A stretch of 64,000 bases of DNA from Granulosicoccus sp964390335. Its GTDB lineage: Bacteria; Pseudomonadota; Gammaproteobacteria; Granulosicoccales; Granulosicoccaceae. A program made the position numbers and the translations under genes. Where the stretch lies: NCBI GenBank assembly GCA_964390335.1, contig CAYMHU010000013.1:1-64000 (forward strand). The letters run 5' to 3'. The notes under the pieces were generated by a model. It was not told the DNA's origin. It did no database searches and saw only the letters and a list, made by a program, of their open reading frames with translations. Of this stretch, positions 44,870 through 53,032 are shown piece by piece (position 1 is the first letter of the stretch; each line of letters begins with the position of its first letter).

Positions 44870-46009
44870 TTGGACTCCCCAAAATTAAATCGCCAAGCTG
44901 CCGATCTTCCATTCAACAAACAAGCGTCCGAATCTTATACCTTACCATCACGATATTATCTGGATGATGATATTTACAATGCGGAATTATCGGCGATCTT
45001 TTACCGGCAATGGTGGTACGCCGGTCACTCGAGTCAATTGCCGAACCCGGGAGATTTTTTAACCACAGACATTGGCGATCAAAGTTTGTTTGTCACCAAA
45101 GACAAACAAGGCGAGCTGCGCGCCTTTTACAACGTGTGTCAGCATAGAGGGCATGAATTGGTGCGTGGTACTGGTCATGCGAAGGCAATTGTTTGCCCTT
45201 ATCATGCGTGGACCTACAACCAACACGGTGAGTTAATTGCTGCGCGCAATTCCAAGAATGTACCCAACTTTAACAAATGCGAATTCTCACTAAGCCCTGT
45301 ACGTGTCGAAGTGTTCTGTGGAATGGTGTTTATTAATTTGGATAACGATGCCACTCCTTTGAGTGAGATGGCCTCAGGCTTAGAACGAGAGATTCGCGAC
45401 TATTGTCCCACTGTGGACTCTTTGCAGTATGTGGCGAGAGATCGCTATGAAGTGTCGTGCAACTGGAAAGTCATGGTTGATAATTTTTTGGAGTGTTATC
45501 ACTGTGCACCAGCGCATAAGGATTTCGTCGATCTGGTGGATATGAAAAGTTATCGCTCAACCAATAAGGGCATCTATTCCAGCCATATTTCCAATGCTGC
45601 TCGATCAACCAGTAATAAAGCGTATGAATTCGAAGTAGGCGAGGTTGATTTTGGGTATGCAGGCTGGTTTTTATGGCCAAACTTAACAATCTGGGCCTAT
45701 CCGGGCGAAGCTAATTTGTCGGTACTGCAAATGAATCCGGATGGTAGCAACAGAACCATAGAGTTTCAAGATTGGTTTGTACCTGATGGAAAAATCACAG
45801 ATCAACTAAAACAGACTATTGATTACCAGAAGGATGTATTGCAACCAGAAGATATCGGTTTATGCGAAAGTGTTCAACGCGGATTGAAATCTCGCGGATA
45901 CAATCAAGGTCGATTTATTGTCGATAAAGAACAAACCGAGCTATCCGAACATGCTGTCCATCATTTCCAATCAATGGTCGTCGATGCTTTAGGCGCAGAC
46001 CTAGATTAG
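44870..46009 (+). CDS. Rieske non-heme iron oxygenase (CntA/GbcA-like)
   Basis: A 379-residue catalytic alpha subunit of the quaternary-amine Rieske oxygenase group. Seen: Rieske 2Fe-2S ligands Cys90/His92 and Cys109/His112 (CQHRGHEL, CPYHAWTY), and mononuclear iron ligands His211 and His216 in NFLECYHCAPAHKDF. At the electron-bridge position is Glu208, where classic Rieske oxygenases have Asp; the carnitine oxygenase CntA also has Glu. It starts with TTG 44870, 11 bases after tdm. No reductase subunit is seen in the window. The closest known functions are carnitine or glycine betaine cleavage, but after tdm a methylamine substrate is plausible. Confidence 0.85.
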   Translation: MDSPKLNRQAADLPFNKQASESYTLPSRYYLDDDIYNAELSAIFYRQWWYAGHSSQLPNPGDFLTTDIGDQSLFVTKDKQGELRAFYNVCQHRGHELVRGTGHAKAIVCPYHAWTYNQHGELIAARNSKNVPNFNKCEFSLSPVRVEVFCGMVFINLDNDATPLSEMASGLEREIRDYCPTVDSLQYVARDRYEVSCNWKVMVDNFLECYHCAPAHKDFVDLVDMKSYRSTNKGIYSSHISNAARSTSNKAYEFEVGEVDFGYAGWFLWPNLTIWAYPGEANLSVLQMNPDGSNRTIEFQDWFVPDGKITDQLKQTIDYQKDVLQPEDIGLCESVQRGLKSRGYNQGRFIVDKEQTELSEHAVHHFQSMVVDALGADLD

Positions 46010-46020
46010 CCGCGCCTAAG

Positions 46021-46056
46021 GCATTTAAGTGGCACGGAGCATTTAAGTGACGTGGA
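46021..46056. repeat. Imperfect 18-bp tandem repeat
   Basis: GCATTTAAGTGGCACGGA is followed directly by GCATTTAAGTGACGTGGA (14 of 18 positions identical). It lies in the 48 bases between the converging Rieske oxygenase and tmoW genes. Confidence 0.5.
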
Positions 46057-46057
46057 G

Positions 46058-48118
46058 TTAGGCCAGGTCCAACATTTTTTTACGCTGATTTGCCCACGAT
46101 CGAAGTATTTGATCGATCGCCAACCCGATAGCAGCAACGCAAAACCCCAACACCAGTCCGTTACCAACCCCGGTTTTATCAGATAGAGATTTCAATATCA
46201 GTTGTCCAAGATCATCCGTGCCAATCAATGCACCAATGATTACCATGGATAACGCAAAAATCACGGTTTGATTAATCCCAAGCGCTATGTGAGGGAAAGC
46301 CATAGGCAACTCTAACGAGAAGAAACGCTGGATACGATTAACGCCTGACATTGATACCGCTTCATGCAATGCGCCGGGCACGCTGCGCAATCCTTCCACG
46401 GTGTAGCGGGCAGCAGGTATGGTTGCGTAGACCACGATGGCTATGAGCACCGACGTATCGGTTACGCCGAACAACATCATGACGGGAATCAAGTAAATAA
46501 ATGACGGGAATGTTTGAAACGTATCGCACACGGTGAGCAGGAATCTGGCAGAGGTCTGGTGCTGTGCGAATATAGTGCCTGCAACGATACCGATAACACC
46601 CGAAATCAGTACAGCCATCGTCATTAGATAGCTCGTGATTAGCGCTCTGTCCCACCATTCAGTTAGCGCGATAAACAATAGGAAACCACCGACCATCAGC
46701 GCAGAGCGAACGCCGCTGACGATAAAAGCGGTACCCATAGCCAAGGTGAACGTCGCCGCAACAGGCATACTCAGATAGGCTGTTTTCACTGGAATGAGCA
46801 CTTGCGTAATAAACCACTCATTGAAGCCTTTAAGCGTGTAGAAAAACGTGTCCCAAATCCAATCGACACCGGCTTGCCAGAATTGCTCAGTGGTGATGCC
46901 TTTGTTATGGGGTATCAAATAAAAATAATTAAACGTGTCCTTGAATACAAATCGACCTAAATACGCAATGACAACACCAGCCGTAAAAATACCAAGAAAA
47001 ATCAGCGAATATTTGTGTCTTTCGCGAAACGATTGATCCGCAAAGTAATCCGTTTGTTTGTTGGCCCATGCGAGTGATAAGCGATCAAGCACGATGGCTA
47101 TCAATACTATGCAAACCCCGATCTCGAGCGCTAAGCCAATGCGCAGTCGATTTAATGCGATCAGTAAGTCGTTACCCAATCCTTTCGCACCAATCAATGA
47201 TGCGATAACCACCATGGCCAGGCATTGCATAATGACTTGATTTACACCAATAAGAATATCTCTGCGCGCGGTTGGAATTTGTACCTTTCTGAGTAATTGC
47301 CAGTTACTACAGCCGGACATACGACCAGCTTCGGTAACTTCCGGAGGCACTTTCTTTAAGCCAAGCAGCGTTAGTCTGACCATGGGTGGGGTGGCAAAAA
47401 TGATGGTGGCAATCGCACCGGCATGATCGCCAATACCGAAAAACACCATGACTGGAATCAAATAAGAGAAGTGCGGCATAATCTGCGCAACATTCAAAAG
47501 TGGATTCAGAATAGTTTCCACTGTTTTGCTTTTGTGGGCCCACACGCCGAACAGTAAGCCCAACAGCACAGCGATTGGCGCAGCGATTAACACGAACGAC
47601 AAGGTCTGCATTGACGGTTCCCATTGACCGAATACCGCAATGTAGACAAATGCTAAGCCTGCGAAAAGTGCTAGCCGCACACCACTCAGCGCATAACCTA
47701 GCAAAGCCGCGCCGCCTGCAACCACTGTCCAAGGCATTGCTGGCCAGCGTGCCCATTCATTCTCGCTTGCCCAATCCCAGCTGGTAAAACTGACAATGGT
47801 TTTTACACCACCGAGCAATAGTTCGCGAACAAACTCAATCAGAAACAGTACAACGCCCGATGCACTCCGGGTTAACTCTTTCATTAGGGGTTTCTGTTCG
47901 AACTCTTCAATTTCAGGATCGTATACCTCGATGGGCCACCATTCGTACATTACGAAATCGACGCTATTGTTTATTGCGATTGGCAGTCCCTGTATTAGTG
48001 GTGGCAAGCGCCAAAGAATGTTTCCATCAGCCGGTGTGATAATCACGCACAGCGCCAGAAATACGATTACAAGCAGCGCAAATTGAAGCCATTTGTTCTG
48101 CTTTAATTGGTGGATCAT
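46058..48118 (-). CDS. tmoW: ABC transporter permease with two fused permease domains (TmoW-like)
   Basis: A 686-residue inner-membrane protein with two ProW-type permease halves: one with the EAG-like coupling motif around PPEVTEAGRMSGCSNWQLLRKVQIP (about residues 255-279) and another around PGALHEAVSMSGVNRIQRFFSLELP. Each half has five or more helices, and there are extra helices at the N-terminus and between the halves. The architecture matches the TMAO permease TmoW rather than single-domain ProW. It overlaps the ATPase gene by four bases (ATGA), so the operon is tmoX-tmoV-tmoW. Confidence 0.85.
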   Translation of the reverse strand: MIHQLKQNKWLQFALLVIVFLALCVIITPADGNILWRLPPLIQGLPIAINNSVDFVMYEWWPIEVYDPEIEEFEQKPLMKELTRSASGVVLFLIEFVRELLLGGVKTIVSFTSWDWASENEWARWPAMPWTVVAGGAALLGYALSGVRLALFAGLAFVYIAVFGQWEPSMQTLSFVLIAAPIAVLLGLLFGVWAHKSKTVETILNPLLNVAQIMPHFSYLIPVMVFFGIGDHAGAIATIIFATPPMVRLTLLGLKKVPPEVTEAGRMSGCSNWQLLRKVQIPTARRDILIGVNQVIMQCLAMVVIASLIGAKGLGNDLLIALNRLRIGLALEIGVCIVLIAIVLDRLSLAWANKQTDYFADQSFRERHKYSLIFLGIFTAGVVIAYLGRFVFKDTFNYFYLIPHNKGITTEQFWQAGVDWIWDTFFYTLKGFNEWFITQVLIPVKTAYLSMPVAATFTLAMGTAFIVSGVRSALMVGGFLLFIALTEWWDRALITSYLMTMAVLISGVIGIVAGTIFAQHQTSARFLLTVCDTFQTFPSFIYLIPVMMLFGVTDTSVLIAIVVYATIPAARYTVEGLRSVPGALHEAVSMSGVNRIQRFFSLELPMAFPHIALGINQTVIFALSMVIIGALIGTDDLGQLILKSLSDKTGVGNGLVLGFCVAAIGLAIDQILRSWANQRKKMLDLA

Positions 48119-49182
48119 GCGTTGGCTGCCTGATTTGATTGATTGCCAAACAGCACACTAATAACTTTGGACGAATCGATTGTGCCAACAAGCTCGCCAG
48201 TGTTATTTACAACGGCTACGGGGTGCTGTGCATTCAAAATGGTTTGAGCCACGCTTTCTAAAATGGCGTCTTTAGGTACTTTCAAATCGCTGCCGGGTTG
48301 ACTTCCAGCGGTCGTATTCATAATGGATTCAACTTTAAGTACCTTTTCTCGAGGTACCTCTTCGGTGAATTTCCTGACGTATTCCGTGGCGGGGTTGAGT
48401 ACTATGTCGGCAGGTTTATCCAGCTGTTCTATGATGCCGTCTTTCATTATGGCGATTCTGTCTGCTAACCTGAGCGCTTCATCAAAATCGTGTGTTACGA
48501 ATAAAATAGTTTTGCTTAAGGATGTCTGTAAACGTAAAAACTCATCTTGCATTTCTCGGCGAATAAGCGGATCCAACGCGGAAAACGGCTCATCCAGAAA
48601 CCAGATATCGGGCTCGATGGCCAGTGAGCGGGCGATACCGACCCGTTGCTGTTGTCCGCCGGAAAGTTGTCGTGGAAAGTAGTTTTCGCGACCGGTTAAG
48701 CTAACCAGATTGATCATTTCGGCAGCGCGCGCAATACTGTCTTTCGTGCTCATGCCTTTTACTTGTAGTGGGAACGCAATGTTCTCCAGTACTGTTTTGT
48801 GGGGTAATAGTGCAAAACTCTGAAACACCATTCCCATTTTACTTCTACGCAGTTCAATGAGCTGCTTGCTATTCATACGCGTTATATCTTCACCTTCGAT
48901 GAAGATCTTTCCAGCGGTTGCGTCTGTTAACCTTGAAATACACCGAAGCAGGGTTGATTTTCCCGAACCGGACAGACCCATTACAATCAGGAGTTCACCC
49001 TGATGAACATCGAATGATGCGTTGTTAACGCCTACAACGCACCCCGCTTTTTGAAACTCTTCGGAATCTACAACGCCGTTACTGCGCTGCATCATTTGAT
49101 TGGCATTGTCACCAAAAATTTTATAAACGGATTCGCAGCGAATAACCGGCTCGCTGTTTGAACTAGTAGAGTTTAGCGACAT
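48115..49182 (-). CDS. tmoV: ABC transporter ATP-binding protein (TmoV-like, glycine betaine/TMAO type)
   Basis: A 355-residue ATPase with Walker A GLSGSGKST (69-77), LSGGQQQRVGIARSL signature, Walker B IWFLDEPFSALD, and a C-terminal CBS-like part (about 275-350) as in ProV/OpuAA, which may sense ionic strength. It powers the TmoX/TmoW importer. It is 4 bases overlapped with tmoW and about 165 bases after tmoX, with a strong hairpin in that gap. Confidence 0.9.
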   Translation of the reverse strand: MSLNSTSSNSEPVIRCESVYKIFGDNANQMMQRSNGVVDSEEFQKAGCVVGVNNASFDVHQGELLIVMGLSGSGKSTLLRCISRLTDATAGKIFIEGEDITRMNSKQLIELRRSKMGMVFQSFALLPHKTVLENIAFPLQVKGMSTKDSIARAAEMINLVSLTGRENYFPRQLSGGQQQRVGIARSLAIEPDIWFLDEPFSALDPLIRREMQDEFLRLQTSLSKTILFVTHDFDEALRLADRIAIMKDGIIEQLDKPADIVLNPATEYVRKFTEEVPREKVLKVESIMNTTAGSQPGSDLKVPKDAILESVAQTILNAQHPVAVVNNTGELVGTIDSSKVISVLFGNQSNQAANA

Positions 49183-49265
49183 GATCTATGTTTGTGCTTA
49201 TGAGCAAACTGTGTTGATTGTGATAGTGATTATCAGCAGCTTACACATCGATAAATTTAAAACAA

Positions 49266-49297
49266 GCCCTTCTGATAAAACAGCTTATCAGAAGGGC
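49266..49297 (-). terminator. 13-bp hairpin in the tmoX-tmoV gap
   Basis: GCCCTTCTGATAA (49266-49278) pairs exactly with TTATCAGAAGGGC (49285-49297) around a six-base loop. Read along the minus strand it lies after the tmoX stop and is followed by TTGTTTTAAATTT. It is probably a leaky terminator or mRNA-stabilising element that gives more binding protein than ATPase and permease. Confidence 0.7.
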
Positions 49298-49349
49298 AAT
49301 GTGCAGAGAACGAGTCTCCGACTATTAAGACATGCTTTATTGTTTTAAT

Positions 49350-50303
49350 TTATTTAGTCCAAGGCATCCAAACGCCCTCATTATCAGCAAGCCATTTAGC
49401 CGCCGCATCTTTGTGGTCCATTTTATCGATATCCACTAATGCAGCCATCTGGCCAATCTGAGTTGTACTGAAGTCCACTTTGCTGAATGCTGTGTAAGCT
49501 GCAGGGTGTGTTCTTGGGAACTTGTAGTTTGCCGCTTTCTTCAACCAGCCTTTAGGAGAGCCGCATTTACCGTCGCCACCATCAGACTTTCGGCATCCCT
49601 CTTCATATGGAGGGAATTCGATAAACGTGAATCCATCGGCATCAGTGAAGTTAGGCGTCCAGTTAAATACAATGGTTCCGCGACCTTCTTTTTTAGCGGA
49701 CGCTAATTCAGTCCATAGTGCATCTGCACCACCGGCGAATTTCACAGTCCATTTGTCGGCTAAACCGAGTGCTTCTAATCGCTCTGGCATTAAATCACCA
49801 TGCCAGCTTTGAGGGCCTTCGAGCCATCGTCCTTTGCCACCTGAATCAGCGGTTGTAAAATTCTCATGACAGTCTTTTAACGCTTCCCAGTTGGGTAAGC
49901 CAGGACACAAGTTCTTTTCAATAACCCAAGTAGGAACGCCCATTTCTTCTAACGTTGTCGCTGAGTGGGTGCCCGCATCTATAACACCGCCTTTTTGCAT
50001 CGCGTTGTAGAAAGACTTCCCAAAGGTGGATTGCCACACTTCATGTGAGATAGTCACATCACCGTTCCGGATGGATTCATAAACAGCCTGTGAGTCCGCG
50101 GGTACATATTCAACGTTATTTCCCATACTTTCAAACATGCCGCCCAGGACATAGGCCATGACAACCTGGCTTGACCAGTTGTGGATTGGGATAACGATGG
50201 GAGAAGTGCTGTCGGCAGCTTTTGCCGGGTTAACAGATGAAACTAAAGCAATCGCGCCTGCTGTAAGCAGGGTTTTGATTGGTCTGATATTGGTTTTTTT
50301 CAT
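49350..50303 (-). CDS. tmoX: Periplasmic TMAO/betaine-type substrate-binding protein (TmoX-like)
   Basis: A 317-residue OpuAC-family binding protein with a signal peptide (MKKTNIRPIKTLLTAGAIAL to about NPAKA). Seen: IPIHNWSSQVVMAYVLG, EVWQSTFGK and NWTPNFTDADGF; aromatic residues of this kind form the cation-binding box in the family. Two Cys pairs (NLCPGLPNWEALKDC and EGCRKSDGGDGKC) may form disulfides. ATG 50303 with GGAGG upstream is chosen over a longer frame from 50366. With a TmoW-type permease and tdm near, TMAO is the most likely ligand, but betaine or carnitine cannot be excluded. Confidence 0.87.
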   Translation of the reverse strand: MKKTNIRPIKTLLTAGAIALVSSVNPAKAADSTSPIVIPIHNWSSQVVMAYVLGGMFESMGNNVEYVPADSQAVYESIRNGDVTISHEVWQSTFGKSFYNAMQKGGVIDAGTHSATTLEEMGVPTWVIEKNLCPGLPNWEALKDCHENFTTADSGGKGRWLEGPQSWHGDLMPERLEALGLADKWTVKFAGGADALWTELASAKKEGRGTIVFNWTPNFTDADGFTFIEFPPYEEGCRKSDGGDGKCGSPKGWLKKAANYKFPRTHPAAYTAFSKVDFSTTQIGQMAALVDIDKMDHKDAAAKWLADNEGVWMPWTK

Positions 50304-50768
50304 TTGTGTATTCCTCCAGTGTTGATGTTGTGTATGCAGATCCTGATTTTTATTGATCTTCAGCATTCACATCATGTATCAAGCGAGTTCCTAATGCAAT
50401 GCGTGCAAGCAGATGAAGTCTAATTTTATCCTACTCCAACAACTTTGCATCTATTTTGGTATTTAATTGGTATGTGTAGGTGCGAAAATTTTGGCGATTT
50501 ATAGTCCCCATCGGGTGGAATCTTCGCCGTACAAATAGCCTTAGATGCTAGCCCCCGATGGAGAATCAGAGCGTTTTATAACAGTAGCCTCCATGTCGCT
50601 ATTGGGCTGCAACGTTGAGTTAAATCGACATTGACTTGAACACGTTCCAGTTTGCCCTGGCGTGCAAACGATCCGAATACTGGCATGTTGCGCAAACGAC
50701 TCAAGTATTTATTCACATGGCTCGGTCTGCCTTACAATGCGTTTTGAACTTCTCATTTGGACTTTCGC
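50304..50768. promoter_or_regulatory. Divergent control region between tmoX and the PLP enzyme gene
   Basis: 465 bases without a gene. It should hold the promoters of tmoX and of the gene at 50769. An 8-bp inverted repeat, CCATCGGG (50507-50514) with CCCGATGG (50554-50561), encloses 39 bases, which may be a structured leader or two half-sites. No known riboswitch family was recognised. Confidence 0.4.
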
Positions 50769-51920
50769 ATGAATTCAATTCCGTCCGGTGCTATTTCGAT
50801 AGCAACCAGGTTGGCTAAAGCCGACGATTTCATTGACACAACTACCGGCGCGATAACCCCACCGATTCATACCTCAACAACCTACGCACGCGATAACCGG
50901 TATCGACCAATTAATGACTCTAATATATATGGCCGAGACGATAACCCCAGTTTTATTCAAGCGGAACGTGTCATTGCAGAACTAGAAGAGGGTGAAGAAG
51001 CTTTACTGTTCGCATCGGGAATGGCCGCTATTGCGGCGGTGTTTTACACATTTGGCAGCGGCGCACACGTTGTATTACCAAAATCCATGTATTGGGGTGT
51101 CTATAGCTGGACAAGACGATATTGCGATCGTGCTGATATTCGCGTTAGCTATTATGACCCATCTGATACCACGAGTATAGAACATGCAATGGATGGCAAG
51201 GCGCGTACCGATATGGTTTGGGTGGAGACGCCGACAAACCCGATGATGCACGTTACCGATATCTCGTTAGCTGCTGAGATCGCACATACGGCGGGCGCCA
51301 TCTTAGTAGTGGATAACACCACTCCAACCCCTATCTTTACTCAACCAATAAAATTCGGTGCCGATTTGGTTGTGCACTCTGCAACGAAAACGTTAAACGG
51401 TCATAGCGATGTGATTGCTGGGGCGCTTGTAACAAAAAACACTAACGACTATTGGCAGCGTATCGTTGAAGAACGACACGGCGCTGGAGCCATTCCCAGT
51501 CCGTTTGACGCATGGTTGTTGCTACGGGGTATGCGCACGCTGTACATTCGTGCCATGCAAGCAAGTTCCAATGCGCAGCGCATTGCAGAGTTTTTGCAAC
51601 AACACCCAAACGTTGAATCGGTACTGTACCCCGGTTTAGAAAGTCACTCAGGACACGAAATCTCGCAACGCCAAATGACAAACGGATTTGGTTCGTTGTT
51701 ATCGTTTACCGTTGTCGGTACGGATAAAGAAGCACTGGCTGTTGCAGGTAAGTTGAATTTAATTGTCTCCGCAACATCGTTGGGTGGTGTTGAAACGCTT
51801 GTGGAACACCGTTTCAGTGTAGAACCACCAGAAACTAATGTACCAAAGAATTTACTGCGCTTAGCGGTCGGCATTGAGAGCTGCGAAGATCTCTGCGCTG
51901 ATCTGGAACAAGCATTATAA
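50769..51920 (+). CDS. Cystathionine gamma-synthase/lyase-family PLP enzyme
   Basis: A 383-residue fold-type I gamma-family enzyme. Seen: TPPIHTSTTY, YGRDDNPS, ALLFASGMAAIAAVF, the aspartate that binds the PLP nitrogen in VVDNTTPTPIF, and the Schiff-base lysine in SATKTLNGHSDVIAG. Family members are cystathionine beta-lyase, gamma-synthase, methionine gamma-lyase and cystathionine gamma-lyase; I cannot tell which from sequence alone. ATG 50769 is preferred to the TTG at 50757. It is divergent from tmoX. Confidence 0.83.
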   Translation: MNSIPSGAISIATRLAKADDFIDTTTGAITPPIHTSTTYARDNRYRPINDSNIYGRDDNPSFIQAERVIAELEEGEEALLFASGMAAIAAVFYTFGSGAHVVLPKSMYWGVYSWTRRYCDRADIRVSYYDPSDTTSIEHAMDGKARTDMVWVETPTNPMMHVTDISLAAEIAHTAGAILVVDNTTPTPIFTQPIKFGADLVVHSATKTLNGHSDVIAGALVTKNTNDYWQRIVEERHGAGAIPSPFDAWLLLRGMRTLYIRAMQASSNAQRIAEFLQQHPNVESVLYPGLESHSGHEISQRQMTNGFGSLLSFTVVGTDKEALAVAGKLNLIVSATSLGGVETLVEHRFSVEPPETNVPKNLLRLAVGIESCEDLCADLEQAL

Positions 51921-52156
51921 CTATTGAATTTATCTACAGAATGCTCCAAGGATTTGCATTTTGGTCTTACTGGGGCAAAAATGTCAGTAATACGCGACAA
52001 ACTATTTGAAGATTGAATTATTCGATACAATCCGTATAATCTGTGTCAGAGTACCGTAAGTTTACTTGGCATAATGCACGAAATAGCCAGATCCTGTTAG
52101 GGATATCGCCTAATAAGTTCGTTACGTACTCATCGTTTGTTCACTGGAGCGCAAGA

Positions 52157-53011
52157 ATGGAATTCCACGACGCTAAAGATTGTTGTAACCATTTGCCCGC
52201 TTTTTCCGGCAAGAACAAAGCGTCTGTTGACGTGTCCGTAATTGGTTCCGATCTCAACTACAAACAAATCGTAAAAGAACTGTTGCATGACGCCGGCTAT
52301 TCGCCGCGTACTCATGACGTTTCTCCTGAAGCCTTACAATCTGAATGTGCGAATGTGGTTGTTGTTTGTTTTCGCGCAGAAACTGACGGACCAAAGCCAT
52401 TCATTCCGGCTGTATGTAATGGCAAACGAGTTGTTGTGTTTTCCAATCATACGACGGAAGTGTCAATCGTTCACTGTTTGGAGAACGGTGCCCATCACCA
52501 TATCTTCGCTGATCAGTCATCTACGATTTTACAAGCGCGCCTGGAGGCCGCGTTGCGTCAACACGACAATGGGTTTAACCGTTTTCTCGAAGTCGAGCCG
52601 TTCAGGTTCGATCTGGAACGCAGGAATATTTACTTGGATAATAAGTTGGTTAACTTAAGTCCCAAAGAATACGAGTTCGCTTACTACCTGTTTGTGAATA
52701 GACACCGTGTTGTAGTAAACGCTGAATTGATGATGTCGGTTTGGTCGTTACCGGCAAACATGGATGCTCGCAGAATCGATACAGCTGCATGTCGAGTACG
52801 CAAAAAACTACAACTGACAGAAAATTCTTCCGGTTGGTGTTTGCGGCGGATTCGGCGAGTGGGTTATGAGCTACTTTGTAAAGCAGAACTGGATAACTCA
52901 TTGACGTCTCCAATTCACGCTTTCGCTGAACCGCATAAGGCCAAAGAATTCGGACAGATTGAACACACTAGCGATTTGAATCCGCTGATTACCAAATATG
53001 CCAATGCATAG
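52157..53011 (+). CDS. OmpR-type DNA-binding regulator with degenerate receiver
   Basis: A 284-residue protein (or 322 if GTG 52043 is used). The C-terminal half has an OmpR/PhoB winged helix (VNLSPKEYEFAYYLFVNRHRVV, RRIDTAACRVRKKL, RIRRVGYELL). The N-terminal half resembles a receiver domain, but where a phosphoacceptor Asp is expected after beta-3 there is CANVVVVCFRAETDG without it, so phosphorylation in the usual way is unlikely. ATG 52157 has GGAGCG upstream. No sensor kinase is adjacent. It faces the RNase J-like gene with 21 bases between stops. Confidence 0.75.
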   Translation: MEFHDAKDCCNHLPAFSGKNKASVDVSVIGSDLNYKQIVKELLHDAGYSPRTHDVSPEALQSECANVVVVCFRAETDGPKPFIPAVCNGKRVVVFSNHTTEVSIVHCLENGAHHHIFADQSSTILQARLEAALRQHDNGFNRFLEVEPFRFDLERRNIYLDNKLVNLSPKEYEFAYYLFVNRHRVVVNAELMMSVWSLPANMDARRIDTAACRVRKKLQLTENSSGWCLRRIRRVGYELLCKAELDNSLTSPIHAFAEPHKAKEFGQIEHTSDLNPLITKYANA

Positions 53012-53032
53012 TTGTCATAGTCGTTCGGTACA

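Noticed and set aside
47307..47756. 149-codon open frame in tmoW in another frame
   Set aside because: Same-strand shadow of the permease; composition lacks the expected helix pattern.
50507..50561. Known riboswitch in the leader of the PLP gene
   Set aside because: The sequence does not show conserved loops of SAM, SAH, glycine or similar elements that I can recognise.
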